Program-made: the position numbers and the translations under genes | Source: Opitutia bacterium ISCC 52 | GTDB taxonomy: Bacteria; Verrucomicrobiota; Verrucomicrobiia; Opitutales; UBA2995 | Assembly (NCBI GenBank): GCA_014529675.2 | Contig: CP076040.1 | Location: 1,054,001-1,118,000 of the forward strand | DNA: 64,000 nt | Reading direction: 5' to 3' | The notes under the pieces: generated by a model | What the model was told of the DNA's origin: nothing | Database searches by the model: none | The model's input: only the letters and a program-made list of their open reading frames with translations | Shown here: positions 52,542-60,907 of the stretch, one piece after another | Position numbering within the stretch: the first letter of the stretch is position 1 | How the letters are laid out: every line of letters starts with the position of its first letter

Positions 52542-53318
52542 TTAAATTTGCGAGACCGACGATGCAGTCATGATGATGTCCGTGATGTTAGAAACGGTAC
52601 CAGCATAACGTTTGTTCTGTCTCAGTTTTACCCAAGCAGGGTCGGAGCTGAATTTTTTCCAGTTGGCTTCCCGCTCTGCGATGTCCTTGAAGGCGAGCAT
52701 ATAAATAAGGTTCGGCATCAATGGGCCAGCCATTGTGTGTCCGAAGAATACAGGGTGAAGTCCAACATCGCGGAAGATCTCTATTTCGCCTCCTTCGTTA
52801 AACATCTCCACCTTGAGGTCACTCTTCATGCGATTGTGTGCTTCGTAAATGCGCATTTCAAAAATGCGTCCATCCACGCCTTTCACAGCCTTCGGGATTT
52901 CCAATTCTGGCATATGTGAGAAACAGCTCATGAGGGTGGTTTCCATTCGTTCGTAAAGCTGACCTTCTATCGTAGTATCAGACGCAGCTTTGAAGGCATC
53001 GGTAGCCGACAGTTTCTTCCAGGCGGTCGAGAAAGAATCCATATCCTTGTGAGGGACCAACATGTATACGTCTGCACCGTGTGAGCCGTGCTTCGGCTTA
53101 AAGACGCCAATCGGATTACATCCCAGTTTATTGAGGCCAGGGATGACCGTATCTCCTAAGTATTTTTCCAATGTGCGAACCGCTGGTCGGTTACGAACCA
53201 CAAAACGGATGAGTTCGAGGTAACCCGCTTGTTGGCTTTTATGACCAGCTCCCTGGAGCAAAGTGCTGGTGCTGGCGCCTGCAACGGCTGCGGTGGTAAT
53301 GAATGTGCGTCTGTTCAT
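52542..53318 (-). CDS. NIPSNAP-family protein with export signal
   Basis: 258 aa. The start NRRTFITTAAVAGASTSTLL is a twin-arginine-like signal. Two ferredoxin-like NIPSNAP repeats follow: YLELIRFVVRN...VIPGLNKLGCNPIGVFKP (first) and FEMRIYEAHNRMKSDLKVEMFNEGGE...FFGHTMAGPLMPNLIYMLAF (second). NIPSNAP proteins are dimeric alpha/beta barrel relatives with no settled bacterial function. Exported versions are common in Planctomycetes/Verrucomicrobia. No partner gene is evident. Confidence 0.85.
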   Translation of the reverse strand: MNRRTFITTAAVAGASTSTLLQGAGHKSQQAGYLELIRFVVRNRPAVRTLEKYLGDTVIPGLNKLGCNPIGVFKPKHGSHGADVYMLVPHKDMDSFSTAWKKLSATDAFKAASDTTIEGQLYERMETTLMSCFSHMPELEIPKAVKGVDGRIFEMRIYEAHNRMKSDLKVEMFNEGGEIEIFRDVGLHPVFFGHTMAGPLMPNLIYMLAFKDIAEREANWKKFSSDPAWVKLRQNKRYAGTVSNITDIIMTASSVSQI

Positions 53319-53510
53319 AGGTGTTGTTAAGAATTGTTACTGGTTTCTAGTTATTGGGTTATTCTCATAAATCCTATTAGGGAGGAGCTAATCAGGAGTT
53401 CATACAGTTGAGGAAGGGAAGGCAAGTTTTGAAGGAATATCCCCAGTTAAATTGTAAGCTCGATGGTTGATTTATGTCCTGATCTTTTAAAAACTCCATG
53501 CTCTTTCCCA

Positions 53511-54260
53511 ATGTTGTTTATCTATAGAAAACTCTGCCGTTCCTTCTTTCAACCAGGAAAGTTGAGAACCTATGTTGCGTATGCTGTCGGCGAGATCCTC
53601 CTCATCGTCATCGGTATCCTAATCGCGGTGCAGATTGGTGATTGGAAAGAGGCTAGGCGGTTGGATCAGCAGCGCTCGGAGCTGATCGAAGATTTACAAT
53701 CCGATTTTCAGACCAACCTTGAGAATCTCGATGAGACCTTGGAGATGGTGGAAGGTAACATGGCGCACATTGATGCGTTCCTGGCGAACATCTTTGATGA
53801 GGATAAGCATCTTACCGCAGAGGAGATGAAAGAACAGAGCACTCGTTCGTTTGCTCCGTTCGTATTTAGACCACTACTCGGAGCGTATAACACGGCCATT
53901 TCTTCAGGTACGATGACTTTGATCGACGATCCGGACTTGAACGAGTTGTTGCTCGATTACCAAGAACGCAGCGGACGTTTTGATCATTACAATGAAATGG
54001 CGAGTAGCGAATTTTTCCAGGGTGGCGTGCTGGACATTCGCAAGCAAGTGGGCAGCCTGGCAGGCTTTCAACCCGCCGGTGGAACTCCTCGCAAGGAGTT
54101 GACCTACACCGCCGATGTCTACCGGGAATTTTTTCGTCAGAAAGATGTCTACGCCGTCTACGAAAACTTTTACCTCATGAAACAGCTCCGCTGAAACTTC
54201 CTGAAGGATCTCAAGGCACTCACCGAAGACATCTTAGTCGCTCTGGAAATACTTGAATAA
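53511..54260 (+). pseudogene. DUF6090-like membrane protein interrupted by an in-frame TGA
   Basis: From the ATG at 53511 (FIYRKLCRSFFQPGKLRTYV), one membrane segment AVGEILLIVIGILIAVQIGDW and a long charged helical region are as in DUF6090. The frame meets TGA at 54192-54194 after KQLR but stays open for 21 more codons (NFLKDLKALTEDILVALEIL) to a TAA at 54258, and those residues continue the helix pattern of the family. A single nonsense change (for example from TGG or CGA) or a sequencing error is the simplest explanation. The protein would lose only its last ~22 residues, so it may still work. An upstream ATG at 53463 adds 16 residues. Confidence 0.65.
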
Positions 54261-54268
54261 AAGATTTA

Positions 54269-54400
54269 AACAGGAGGTAACGGAGGAAGCAGAGATTAAT
54301 GCTATGCGCACTAAAACCGCCTGCTACGTTCGAGGACGCTGAGAGCGCTGAGGAAAACAAGAAAAACAACTCTGCGTTCTCCGCGCCCTCTGCGGTTAAG
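54269..54400. repeat. Orphan GxxExxY-type repeat and purine/pyrimidine-rich inverted repeat
   Basis: 54269-54295 (AACAGGAGGTAACGGAGGAA, then GCAGAGA) matches the terminal repeat of the GxxExxY unit at 24 of 27 positions. About 35 bp further on, CGAGGACGCTGAGAGCGCTG (54331-54350) and, inverted, CTCTGCGTTCTCCGCGCCCT (54370-54389) form an imperfect inverted repeat. No GxxExxY coding sequence remains. The region 54261-54532 holds no other gene and lies between converging transcripts. Confidence 0.55.
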
Positions 54401-54532
54401 ATTACGCCGCTGCTAGCCCATTAGTGATGATAAGCGTGTATTAGCGGTTTAAAAAATACGTCGCTGCTAGATTTTAGTACAGCCGTATAGAATCCTCTCG
54501 GCTTCAGGCTCTTCGCTCTATGCTGGCGCAGC

Positions 54533-55744
54533 TCAACCTTTTTTAAACCCCAGATACGCCATCACTTCTTCATCGCCCTGGAGTGCACCTTTCGGTCGAG
54601 GATGTTCGTCGTTAAACACTTTTAAGTCTTCCGGTGGCAGGATCGTTACGAAGCTTTCGTCCCAGCCTTCGTTGTAGGGGATAGCTTTGCGGCTGAGGCC
54701 GAAGTGGTGGGCAAAGAAACCGTAGGCGGCGGCGCGTTTGGAGATGCCGTAGTCGTGACTCTCGAGGGGGAGGTGCACATTCTCGGCATTGTGCTCGGCG
54801 TCGTAGAGGGCGTAGACCTTTTGAACGTAGGGAAATTCAATGTTGGGTGTGTTGCGGGTCCAGTCAGCACCGTTAGAGACCATGAGCAACGGACGTGGTG
54901 CCGCCATCGCGCCGAACTCTACGTTGTTGGTCTGGTGCTGGTTACTCTTGTGAATGGCCATGCCGCTTTCGCAGACGCAGCCGCCAAAAAAATGAGCGGA
55001 TATCTGTACTATGGGTGCGGATACGGTGATGCGGTCATCAATGGCGGTGAGGACAAAGGTTTGGGTTCCACCGCCAGAGCCACCGGTCATGCCGATACGT
55101 TTGGGATCTACGTCGGGACGCGATAATAAGTAATCTAGGATGCGGCTGCTGTTGAATATTTGGAGTAGCGCCGCGATGGGCATTTTGTGTGTCGTCTGAG
55201 TCGACTCGGCATAACCGACCATGTCGTAGGCAAAGGCAATCGCACCCATACGGGCGAAAGCCGCACAACGAATCTGCATATAGTCGGTGAGGCGTTTGTT
55301 GGCCAGGTGACCATGAGGGTTGAGAATGGCCGGGTTCTTAGCCTTCGGTTTGAGCGGCGAGTAGAGATTGCCGGTTATCCAGAAGCCGGGAAAACTTTCG
55401 ATGGCGATATTCTCGACCACATAGCCGTCCATCTCACGACGGCTGTGAATGATGGGGTTAAAGTTCCCTTCGATCTTGGGCATGTGATCCCAATGCAGGC
55501 CGCCAAGGATCCCTTGCTTAATTTGTGCCTTCCGCTTTTCCCAGGTCTTTTTGTTTTTGTAGGTGGAGGCGAATTCCTTCAATTTCAAATTCGCCTCTGC
55601 AGGCGTCCAGTGATTGCCGATACAGAGCAGCTCTTCGGGCGCGGCCTCACTCATGGGTAGGAGCGCGGCGCTAAGGCTGGACAGGGTGAAAAGGAAAGCG
55701 AGGAAACCTGAAAAGAAGATTCTTAATGGGGTCTGGGTAGTCAT
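54533..55744 (-). CDS. Secreted alpha/beta hydrolase, acetylxylan-esterase-like
   Basis: About 403 aa from the ATG at 55744, giving the signal QTPLRIFFSGFLAFLFTL; the frame extends 21 bp further. RIGMTGGSGGGTQTFVLTAI has the nucleophile Ser at about residue 223 in a GGSGGG elbow. LNPHGHLANKRLTDYMQIRC is the oxyanion-side strand, GADWTRNTPNIEFPYV probably carries the acid, and LPLESHDYGISKRAA the His. The fold is that of large secreted carbohydrate esterases of the Planctomycetes/Verrucomicrobia group. It is divergent from the enolase-superfamily gene at 56004, with a REP pair between. Confidence 0.8.
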   Translation of the reverse strand: MTTQTPLRIFFSGFLAFLFTLSSLSAALLPMSEAAPEELLCIGNHWTPAEANLKLKEFASTYKNKKTWEKRKAQIKQGILGGLHWDHMPKIEGNFNPIIHSRREMDGYVVENIAIESFPGFWITGNLYSPLKPKAKNPAILNPHGHLANKRLTDYMQIRCAAFARMGAIAFAYDMVGYAESTQTTHKMPIAALLQIFNSSRILDYLLSRPDVDPKRIGMTGGSGGGTQTFVLTAIDDRITVSAPIVQISAHFFGGCVCESGMAIHKSNQHQTNNVEFGAMAAPRPLLMVSNGADWTRNTPNIEFPYVQKVYALYDAEHNAENVHLPLESHDYGISKRAAAYGFFAHHFGLSRKAIPYNEGWDESFVTILPPEDLKVFNDEHPRPKGALQGDEEVMAYLGFKKG

Positions 55745-55817
55745 ACAGAAGTGTATAGTCGGCATGAGCTAGGTTTGGAAGTTAAATGTGGAAGATCGTT
55801 GTGGCAGGGGTGATAGA

Positions 55818-55955
55818 GTAGCACAGGCTTCCCAGCCTGTGTTTGTTTCAGGGCAGGTAAATTATACTTAGCATTTAAGGATAACGTGAGTGAGGTGCCT
55901 CTGGAGGCTGTTGTGAGATGCTGTTCCACTACACAGGTTGGGAAGCCTGTGCTAC
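55818..55955. repeat. REP pair, family A, heads outward
   Basis: The left unit 55818-55841 is GTAG-CACAGGC-TTCCCA-GCCTGTG. The right unit 55932-55955 is CACAGGT-TGGGAA-GCCTGTG-CTAC with one stem mismatch. About 90 bp of unrelated sequence lies between. It occupies the divergent gap between the esterase and the enolase-superfamily gene, so here it overlaps the promoter region of at least one of them. Confidence 0.85.
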
Positions 55956-56003
55956 TTTATCTTTTAATTTTGCTCTTATCTATGTGGCCGCTAAGTTGAG
56001 CCC

Positions 56004-57251
56004 ATGTCCTTTTCCCGTCGTGATTTTTTCAAAGGATCTGCGGGGCTCAGTGCGCTGGCCCTCAGTAGTCCCTCTTTACTTCAAGCCGTGGATTTTCCCG
56101 GAGCTGCCAAAGATCTTATTGAGGTAGCCCAGAAGCCGATCCTTTATCTGGAGGGTTTGAACGAACCGGTGATCATTCAATCGATCGATCTGCTGAAAAA
56201 GGATCGCCAGTATTATGTGCGTGTCCGGTCCAAGGACGGGGCGGAAGGCATTTCCGTGGACAATAACCGGGCCAGCATTTTGGCACCTATTTTCCTCGAT
56301 CGAGTGGCTCCGTTTTTCATCGGTAAGGATGCGCGTGATTTGGAGCACCTGCTCTGGGAACTCTATCGCTGGCGCAGTAACTACAAATTGCAGGGGCTGG
56401 CTTTCTGGAGTCCGGTGGCCTGGTTGGAGTTTGCGGTGCTCGATTTACTGGGTCGGGTGGCGAATAAGTCCATGGGCGATTTGCTGGGTGGAGTGATTCG
56501 AAAGCGGATCCCCTTTTATGTAGCCAGTGGACAACGTGATTCCACACCGGAAGAGGAGGTCGAATACCTGCAGGGCCTGATCGATGAAACCAAGGCCAAG
56601 GCGGTAAAATACCGGGTGGGTGGTCGGATGAGTCGCAACGAAGATGCCATGCCTAATCGGACTAAAGAATTGATCCCCCTGACGCGAAAAGTCCTCGGTG
56701 ACGACATTGCTTTGCATGCTGACTCCAATAGTTCCTATGATCCGCCCCAGGCCATTGAAGTTGGGAGGATGCTGGAAGATATTGGAGCGGTTTATTTTGA
56801 AGAGCCCTGCCAGTTTGATCGTCTGGAAGACACCAAACTGGTGACAGACAGGTTAGCCATCCCCGTTTCTGGTGGAGAGCAGGAATACAGTCACTGGCGT
56901 TTCCAATGGGCCATTCAGAATCGAGCGGTAGATATCGTTCAGCCTGATCTTCATTACTACGGGGGCATGATCCGTTCCATCCGTGTATCGCGTATGGCCG
57001 AGTTACGCAACATGCCGACTACCGTGCACATCTCTGGCGGATTTGGATTTATCTACATGTTGCATTTCGCATCGCGAACGAAATTCATCGGCCGCTACCA
57101 GGAATATAAACGAAACATCCAACGCTACAGTGACTGGTTTGATCCACCGCTTCGGATTGAGAATGGTGATCTGATTGTGCCTCAAGGACCCGGTGTCGGA
57201 ATTGTCGATACGAAAGCCGTTTTGAAAGGGGCAGAAAAAGTAAACGTTTAG
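56004..57251 (+). CDS. Mandelate racemase/muconate lactonizing (enolase superfamily) enzyme, Tat-exported
   Basis: 415 aa. SFSRRDFFKGSAGLSALAL is a twin-arginine signal. The capping domain runs to about 170; then AKAVKYRVGGRM holds the KxR-type catalytic pair, LHADSNSSYDP, VYFEEPCQF and SGGEQEYSH are the metal ligands Asp, Glu and Glu, and TTVHISGGFGF carries the late His. This resembles sugar-acid or acid-sugar dehydratases and racemases. A cupin gene starts 12 bp downstream on the same strand, so the two are probably coexpressed. Confidence 0.87.
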   Translation: MSFSRRDFFKGSAGLSALALSSPSLLQAVDFPGAAKDLIEVAQKPILYLEGLNEPVIIQSIDLLKKDRQYYVRVRSKDGAEGISVDNNRASILAPIFLDRVAPFFIGKDARDLEHLLWELYRWRSNYKLQGLAFWSPVAWLEFAVLDLLGRVANKSMGDLLGGVIRKRIPFYVASGQRDSTPEEEVEYLQGLIDETKAKAVKYRVGGRMSRNEDAMPNRTKELIPLTRKVLGDDIALHADSNSSYDPPQAIEVGRMLEDIGAVYFEEPCQFDRLEDTKLVTDRLAIPVSGGEQEYSHWRFQWAIQNRAVDIVQPDLHYYGGMIRSIRVSRMAELRNMPTTVHISGGFGFIYMLHFASRTKFIGRYQEYKRNIQRYSDWFDPPLRIENGDLIVPQGPGVGIVDTKAVLKGAEKVNV

Positions 57252-57262
57252 CCAAAAAGGAT

Positions 57263-57595
57263 ATGTCAGGAGTAGGAACTAAGAAAGTTTATGAGGATGA
57301 TCGTTTGATTGTGTGGCATCTCGATCTGGCTCCCGGTGAGCATGGCGCTAAGCATACTCACAAGTTGGATTATCTGTTTAAAGTGATATCAGGATCGACT
57401 TTAGAGGTCTATGGGGCGCAGAACGAACTGCTCGATACGGTACAACTGGAACCAGGAGGAGCCCATAGTTTTCACATCATAGGGGACGAGATTCATGGTG
57501 ATACCCCGGGTTATCCGGTCGTGCCCGCTACGCATAGTGCGAAGAATGTGGGCACCGAGACCTTTCGTGAAGTATTGGTGGAGTTTAAGGGGTAG
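57263..57595 (+). CDS. Small single-domain cupin protein
   Basis: 110 aa. The first cupin motif appears as GEHGAKHTHKLDYLFKVISG, with His residues suited to bind a metal, and the second as GGAHSFHIIGDEIHGD. There is no signal peptide. These proteins may be isomerases, dioxygenases or small-molecule sensors; the substrate is not evident. It follows the enolase-superfamily gene by 12 bp and an A-rich ribosome site (AAAAAGGATATG). A REP unit begins two bases after its stop. Confidence 0.75.
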   Translation: MSGVGTKKVYEDDRLIVWHLDLAPGEHGAKHTHKLDYLFKVISGSTLEVYGAQNELLDTVQLEPGGAHSFHIIGDEIHGDTPGYPVVPATHSAKNVGTETFREVLVEFKG

Positions 57596-57596
57596 C

Positions 57597-57729
57597 GTAG
57601 CGCAGGCATCTTGGCTTTGTAGGGTTCGTGAAAGTGGATATCATAGGGGGCGAGATTAGTTGGTGTGATGTGCTTATTCCGCTTGTTCGCAGGCATTGTT
57701 TCAAAACACAGGCAAGATGCCTGGGCTAC
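57597..57729. repeat. REP pair, family A, degenerate, heads outward
   Basis: The left unit 57597-57620 is GTAG-CGCAGGC-ATCTT-GGCTTTG with several stem mismatches. The right unit 57707-57729 is CACAGGC-AAGAT-GCCTGGG-CTAC. It lies between the converging cupin and DUF5009 genes. The decay of one arm suggests an older insertion than the other family A pairs. Confidence 0.7.
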
Positions 57730-57803
57730 TTTTCCCGGAACGCTGAGCACCAGCTCGGCCATCTTTAACCATCCTTGAAGTAAATTTGAAATCCTTTGGT
57801 AAC

Positions 57804-57828
57804 GGCGCCCTCGGCGAGGTCGCCCTAC
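57804..57828 (-). repeat. Single REP unit, family D
   Basis: On the minus strand it reads GTAGG, then GCG-A-CCTC-GCC-GAGG-G-CGC, a two-part hairpin related to the family D units at 45978-46054 (shared CTCGCCGAG core). It lies 25 bp after the DUF5009 stop codon. Confidence 0.6.
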
Positions 57829-57852
57829 CTTTCTTAAGGAATATTGATTCTC

Positions 57853-58974
57853 CTACACCCGGAAGAAGACCTTTTTCCGATACAGCCAATAGAGGATCAG
57901 CCACTGGATGAGCACCAGGCCGCCAAATAGAATAAACTGTTGTGTCGCTTCGTTGCTGAAGAGGTTGGCGAAGCCTTTGAAGAAGAAATTCCTACTGGCA
58001 TCGAGTGGAATCCACCACTGAGCAGCATAGATGGCGATGGAGTTCATGCCAATGGGGACAAAGACCCAACCGAGCCAGCGAAGTCCCCAGACGTCCATGA
58101 CGGTGTAGAATAAGGAAAGTAATATAAAGGACCAGCCGCCGGCCCAGAGAATGAAGGAAGGGGACCAGAGGTCCTTAATGATGGGAAAAGAAAAGCTCCA
58201 GATCCATCCGAGGATGAGGCAAGCGAATCCGGCGATCAATAGCTCTATGCCGCAACGCAGGTCAGGCGTTTTGTAACTCTTGATACGTTGTCCGACCATC
58301 CCGCCCAGCATACCGAGCATGCCTCCGGTCAAGATACGGATGGTGCCTTCGGGGTCGTAGAGCTCGCGATAGAGATTAGTGGTGATGAGATTGCGATCCA
58401 ACCAGGCAGCCAGATTGTTGTCAGGAGTAATGGCGTCGGCTTTGCCCGGGTAAGGGAGGTAGTAAATGGCCAAGTGATAGAGAATCAGAACGCCGAAGAA
58501 TAGGATCAGCTTATGTTTCCAGTTTTCAATGTGGAGGTTGAGGCTGGCTCCGATCATGTAGCTCATTCCGATCATCCACAGCACGGTGTAGAGGCGGAGC
58601 GCTCCTGCTTCGAATTTGAAGAAACTATAGCTCAGGCCAATGAGAACAATGATGAGCGAGCGTTTGATGATTCCCCATTGTATTTTCTTTACCGTTACGC
58701 CTTTGGCTTTTTGAGATAATACCGAGTAGGGGACTGTGACGCCTGAAATAAATACAAAGAGGGGGAATATGAGGTCGAAAAAGCGGAAGCCTTCCCATGC
58801 AACGTGAGTCATTTGCTCTGCCAATGCCTCAATCCAGCTTTCCGGAAATCCCAGCATTCCAAAGAATGCAGCCACTGCGCCGGCACCTCCAATGATCCAG
58901 AACATGTCAAAGCCCCTGAGTGCGTCCAAGGATACCAGACGCTGCGGCTTTGAGGAGTCGTCTGAATCGGTCAT
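57853..58974 (-). CDS. DUF5009/heparan-alpha-glucosaminide acetyltransferase-like membrane protein
   Basis: 373 aa with about 10 membrane segments. LVSLDALRGFDMFWIIGGAG is the family opening (related to HGSNAT and acyltransferase-3 proteins), and VFISGVTVPYSVLSQKAKG and RTDLR-like loops follow. IYAAQWWIP lies near the end. Such proteins transfer acetyl groups to sugars across the membrane in the human enzyme; the bacterial role is unknown. Its start overlaps the stop of the Gfo/Idh gene by one base (TGATG), so translation is coupled, suggesting a shared carbohydrate pathway. Confidence 0.82.
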   Translation of the reverse strand: MTDSDDSSKPQRLVSLDALRGFDMFWIIGGAGAVAAFFGMLGFPESWIEALAEQMTHVAWEGFRFFDLIFPLFVFISGVTVPYSVLSQKAKGVTVKKIQWGIIKRSLIIVLIGLSYSFFKFEAGALRLYTVLWMIGMSYMIGASLNLHIENWKHKLILFFGVLILYHLAIYYLPYPGKADAITPDNNLAAWLDRNLITTNLYRELYDPEGTIRILTGGMLGMLGGMVGQRIKSYKTPDLRCGIELLIAGFACLILGWIWSFSFPIIKDLWSPSFILWAGGWSFILLSLFYTVMDVWGLRWLGWVFVPIGMNSIAIYAAQWWIPLDASRNFFFKGFANLFSNEATQQFILFGGLVLIQWLILYWLYRKKVFFRV

Positions 58975-60002
58975 CAGAGCCTTACGATGCGTCCGGCCTC
59001 CACGCTCTTGACTTCTGCTTCAACGATGCGGATGGAATCTGCGGCTTCTGTTGCTGTAACGACACTAGGTGTCTCTCCCGTGCGGATACATTTTGCCAGA
59101 TAAGTCATCTCCCCTTTGTAGCCATCTGGTCCGGCGCATTTTACGGCCTTAGGTTCAGGTGGTTTACGATTCCCTTTGGCTTTGCGGTAGAGCATCAACG
59201 GTGCATCAGATCGGCTTGGATCATAGTCGGCCGTAGCGTGCTCGAATTGTACGATGTAGCTCATGCTGAAAGGTTTGGTTTCGGCGGAGGCCCAGCTTCC
59301 TTCAGCGGTAACCACGGGTCCACCTTCATAAATATAACGGGTGTTTACGTGATCGATACATCCGCTGGGGCCTGTCCAACCTCCGCTACTCACTCCATTG
59401 GGCATGCCAAAGACGTAGTGAATAAAGTCGGTGTCGTGCAGGTGAAGATCCAAGATGGCACCTCCAGAGAGTTTACCATTGAGGAACCAACCGGGAGGAA
59501 AAGCTCCGACGCGTTTGAATTCCGCTGCGATGACTTTGCCATGGGTACCTTTCTCAACGACTTTCTTCAGCCAGGCCCATTCTGGCCAAAAACGAAGACA
59601 CATAGCAGGTTGGAAAAAACCCGCTCCTTTGTCTGCAGCACGAGCAATGCGGCGTGCATCTGCAACGGTGCGGGCGAGGGGCTTTTCACAAAGCACATGT
59701 TTGCCCGCCTTGATAGCGGCGAGTGCCAAGTCGATATGAAAAGGAGTCGGGACGCAGATATCGACCAGGTCCACTTCGTCAGAATGAATCAGCTCCATGG
59801 GATCGCCGGTTCCTTTGACCCTTGAGAAGTCGATGGATTTGGCTCCGCCTTCCATGTTTGACCAGGAACCGGAAAAGTCGCCTGCGGCGCGCTTAGGATC
59901 GGTGTCTGCTACCATACTTAGGCGTGTTCCACGTATACCTGCCCAACCGGTCAAGTGCATTTGGCCCATCATTCCAAGGCCGATGATTCCAACTTTAATC
60001 AT
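58974..60002 (-). CDS. Gfo/Idh/MocA-family NAD(P)-dependent sugar oxidoreductase
   Basis: 342 aa, cytosolic. VGIIGLGMMGQMHLTGW is the Rossmann loop, DLVDICVPTPFHIDLALAAI and HVLCEKPLARTVADARR the conserved EKP block with the catalytic Lys, and LDLHLHDTDFIHYVFG the HxxD/HD catalytic region. Members oxidise or epimerise inositols, sugars or their derivatives. It follows the TIM-barrel isomerase gene by 10 bp and overlaps the next gene by one base, so the three are one operon. The pairing with a sugar isomerase is typical of inositol- or keto-sugar-type catabolism. Confidence 0.9.
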   Translation of the reverse strand: MIKVGIIGLGMMGQMHLTGWAGIRGTRLSMVADTDPKRAAGDFSGSWSNMEGGAKSIDFSRVKGTGDPMELIHSDEVDLVDICVPTPFHIDLALAAIKAGKHVLCEKPLARTVADARRIARAADKGAGFFQPAMCLRFWPEWAWLKKVVEKGTHGKVIAAEFKRVGAFPPGWFLNGKLSGGAILDLHLHDTDFIHYVFGMPNGVSSGGWTGPSGCIDHVNTRYIYEGGPVVTAEGSWASAETKPFSMSYIVQFEHATADYDPSRSDAPLMLYRKAKGNRKPPEPKAVKCAGPDGYKGEMTYLAKCIRTGETPSVVTATEAADSIRIVEAEVKSVEAGRIVRL

Positions 60003-60012
60003 AACTGGTGTT

Positions 60013-60849
60013 TTAGTGTAAGAGTGTTTCTAAATGGTTTTTTGCGGCTAGGATATCAGCGACCCGATCGTCGCCCGCTTCGCGTTCGATGACCAGTGCG
60101 CCTTTGTAGTTTGCTCGGTTCAGAATCTCCAAAAATGCTGGCCAATCCACTTCTCCGGTACCGACAACTACTTCTTCTCCCCAGGTGCCAGGAGTTTTTG
60201 TCTTATTGGCATCTTTAATGTGCACTTGCTGTAAGTAAGGGACCAGGGAACGCAGCCCTTCAATGGGATCCCCTTTATCGTAAAGGATCATGTTGGCGGG
60301 ATCAAAGTTCACTCCGACATTCGGGGCTGCTAGATCGTCAAGGAAATGGGATAAATGGCTGCCTTCTTCTTGTCCGGTTTCGAAGGATAGCATGATACCT
60401 GAGTCGTCAAAGAGGGTTGCCAGTGTGCGTAAGCGGGTAATGAGTTTCTCATAGTCGGGATCGTTCTGATCCTCGGGCAGGAACCCTGCGTGGAAACTTA
60501 CCAGGTCCAGGCCCAGGGAGCGAGCGGCTTCGACCACATCCTTGGCAATTTGCTGGTTGGCCTCCCAATGCTCATCGGGAATGACTCCGCCGGTTTGCTT
60601 GATCGTCTCCATGGAGGTGTAGTCTTCGCCCACTGTTCCAAACATGCCCGATACGATTTCGATGCCGGCCTTGGCTAGCTCGACACCGATGGCGGCGCCT
60701 CCTTGGCTACCACGATGGTCGTTGAGGGCAAGTTGCACCTTGTTGAGGCCCAGGGATTGGACCATGCTGACGAGTTCGGCGGTGTCTTTTGGCTGGAGGG
60801 ACCAACTGCAGACGGCGATATTCTCTGCGGGAGTGGATGAGTTCGACAT
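60013..60849 (-). CDS. Sugar phosphate isomerase/epimerase-like TIM-barrel protein
   Basis: 278 aa (xylose-isomerase-like, AP endonuclease 2 family). VCSWSLQPKDTAELV opens the barrel. LVSFHAGFLPED, LSFETGQEEGSHLSHFLDD, VGVNFDPANMILYDKGDP, QVHIKDANKT and GALVIEREAGDD carry the Glu, Asp and His residues of the divalent-metal site. It would isomerise or epimerise a keto-sugar or inositol derivative. It is first in the operon with the Gfo/Idh and DUF5009 genes; the cytochrome gene lies 58 bp upstream on the same strand. Confidence 0.87.
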   Translation of the reverse strand: MSNSSTPAENIAVCSWSLQPKDTAELVSMVQSLGLNKVQLALNDHRGSQGGAAIGVELAKAGIEIVSGMFGTVGEDYTSMETIKQTGGVIPDEHWEANQQIAKDVVEAARSLGLDLVSFHAGFLPEDQNDPDYEKLITRLRTLATLFDDSGIMLSFETGQEEGSHLSHFLDDLAAPNVGVNFDPANMILYDKGDPIEGLRSLVPYLQQVHIKDANKTKTPGTWGEEVVVGTGEVDWPAFLEILNRANYKGALVIEREAGDDRVADILAAKNHLETLLH

Positions 60850-60907
60850 AAGGGTCTAAGCTTCTCAGGCCGATTTGTGTCTGGCAAGAACTCTCCTTGA
60901 TTCGATC

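Noticed and set aside
54192-54194. TGA as a selenocysteine codon
   Set aside because: No hairpin resembling a SECIS element is evident just after it, DUF6090 is not a known selenoprotein, and the flanking residues do not form a redox motif.
58920-59825. 301-aa plus-strand open frame
   Set aside because: It lies wholly antisense to the end of the DUF5009 gene and the Gfo/Idh gene, whose motifs and coupling are clear; its translation shows no family pattern.
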